DNA from: Glandiceps talaboti
Lineage: Eukaryota; Hemichordata; Enteropneusta; Spengelidae
Direction: 5' to 3'
Length of the DNA stretch: 17,500 nt
NCBI RefSeq assembly: GCF_964340395.1
Contig: NC_135559.1
Coordinates: forward strand, 21,093,111 to 21,110,610
The notes beneath the pieces were generated by a model. The model made no database searches. It worked only from the letters and a program-made list of their open reading frames with translations, and was not told the origin of the DNA. Numbering within the stretch: the first letter of the stretch is position 1; each line of letters starts with the position of its first letter. The position numbers and the translations under genes are program-made. Of this stretch, positions 17,343-17,500 are shown in pieces.

Positions 17343-17500
17343 GCATGGTAACACACAAATCATATCCAGAATTCGTAACACCTGATACAGAAACTGGAAG
17401 AAACCAAAATAGAGGAAAGGGAAGTACAGGTATCGTTTGACCCTACTGCACTTTTTACCAGTGTTCCGGACAATGAAGTGGTTAAAATGGCCATTAACAG
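17343..17500 (+). pseudogene. Penelope-like element reverse-transcriptase fragment
   Basis: Forward translation gives NHIQNS, a TAA stop, HLIQKLEETKIEEREVQ, then VSFDPTALFTSVPDNEVVKM to the window edge. The pattern HxxNS..FIQKL followed by VSFDVxALFTSVP is the RT segment of Penelope-like elements. The first catalytic Asp is the D of VSFD. Stops at 17349-17351 and 17376-17378 show it is decayed. It lies in intron 1 of gene 2 and continues beyond the window. An endonuclease domain cannot be assessed. Confidence 0.75.

Overview
The window is AT-rich animal DNA. Spliced coding exons, long microsatellites, several non-LTR retrotransposon remnants, a Harbinger-like MITE and a Penelope-like fragment all point to an invertebrate metazoan, plausibly a lophotrochozoan or invertebrate deuterostome. 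I cannot fix the species. No bacterial, organellar or viral genes are visible.

The only complete host gene I can assemble is an arylacetamide deacetylase / neutral cholesterol ester hydrolase (AADAC/NCEH1) family serine hydrolase on the + strand. It has four coding exons: 7367-7501, 7962-8196, 11315-11378 and 12314-13094. All junctions are GT-AG, the phases agree, and the total is 404 codons plus a stop. It carries an N-terminal signal anchor, the HGGG oxyanion motif, the GDSAGG nucleophile and the Asp and His of the triad. A second gene of the same family starts at 16818. Its first coding exon is also exactly 135 bp and ends in the same GTAAGT donor, and the gene runs off the right edge. The two form a head-to-tail tandem pair. 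Both ATGs lie about 25-30 bp after a likely 3' splice site, so both genes probably have an intron in the 5' UTR.

Layout. 1-702: AT-rich, nothing recognised. 772-2813: a 5'-truncated LINE on the minus strand, with an uninterrupted 474-codon reverse-transcriptase frame and a microsatellite-laden 3' region, flanked by a 37-bp direct repeat. 2826-3300: a decayed coiled-coil frame that looks like a retroelement ORF1. 4772-5658: an 0.9-kb (TATG)n/(TG)n microsatellite. 5712-6960: mostly unassigned, with two short hairpins. 6961-7203: a CTAC array. 7367-13094: gene 1. Its 3.1-kb intron 2 holds a 9-copy 59-bp minisatellite next to a 1.55-kb near-palindrome and a CGTA/CA microsatellite. Its intron 3 holds a 100-bp hairpin fused to TATG and CTGT microsatellites. 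13323-13756: a MITE with TTA target duplications. 13906-14380: a decayed L2/CR1-type LINE tail on the minus strand. 14891-15016: a 34-bp tandem repeat. 15531-15653: a TTG tract. 16681-16780: a CT tract that acts as the polypyrimidine tract before gene 2. 17343-17500: a Penelope-like reverse-transcriptase fragment inside intron 1 of gene 2.

The two hydrolases would be ER-membrane enzymes acting on esters or amides. Nearly everything else is repeat DNA. The least ordinary structure is the intronic minisatellite plus palindrome, which would fold into a long RNA hairpin in the pre-mRNA of gene 1. I saw no convincing new enzymatic or defence system.
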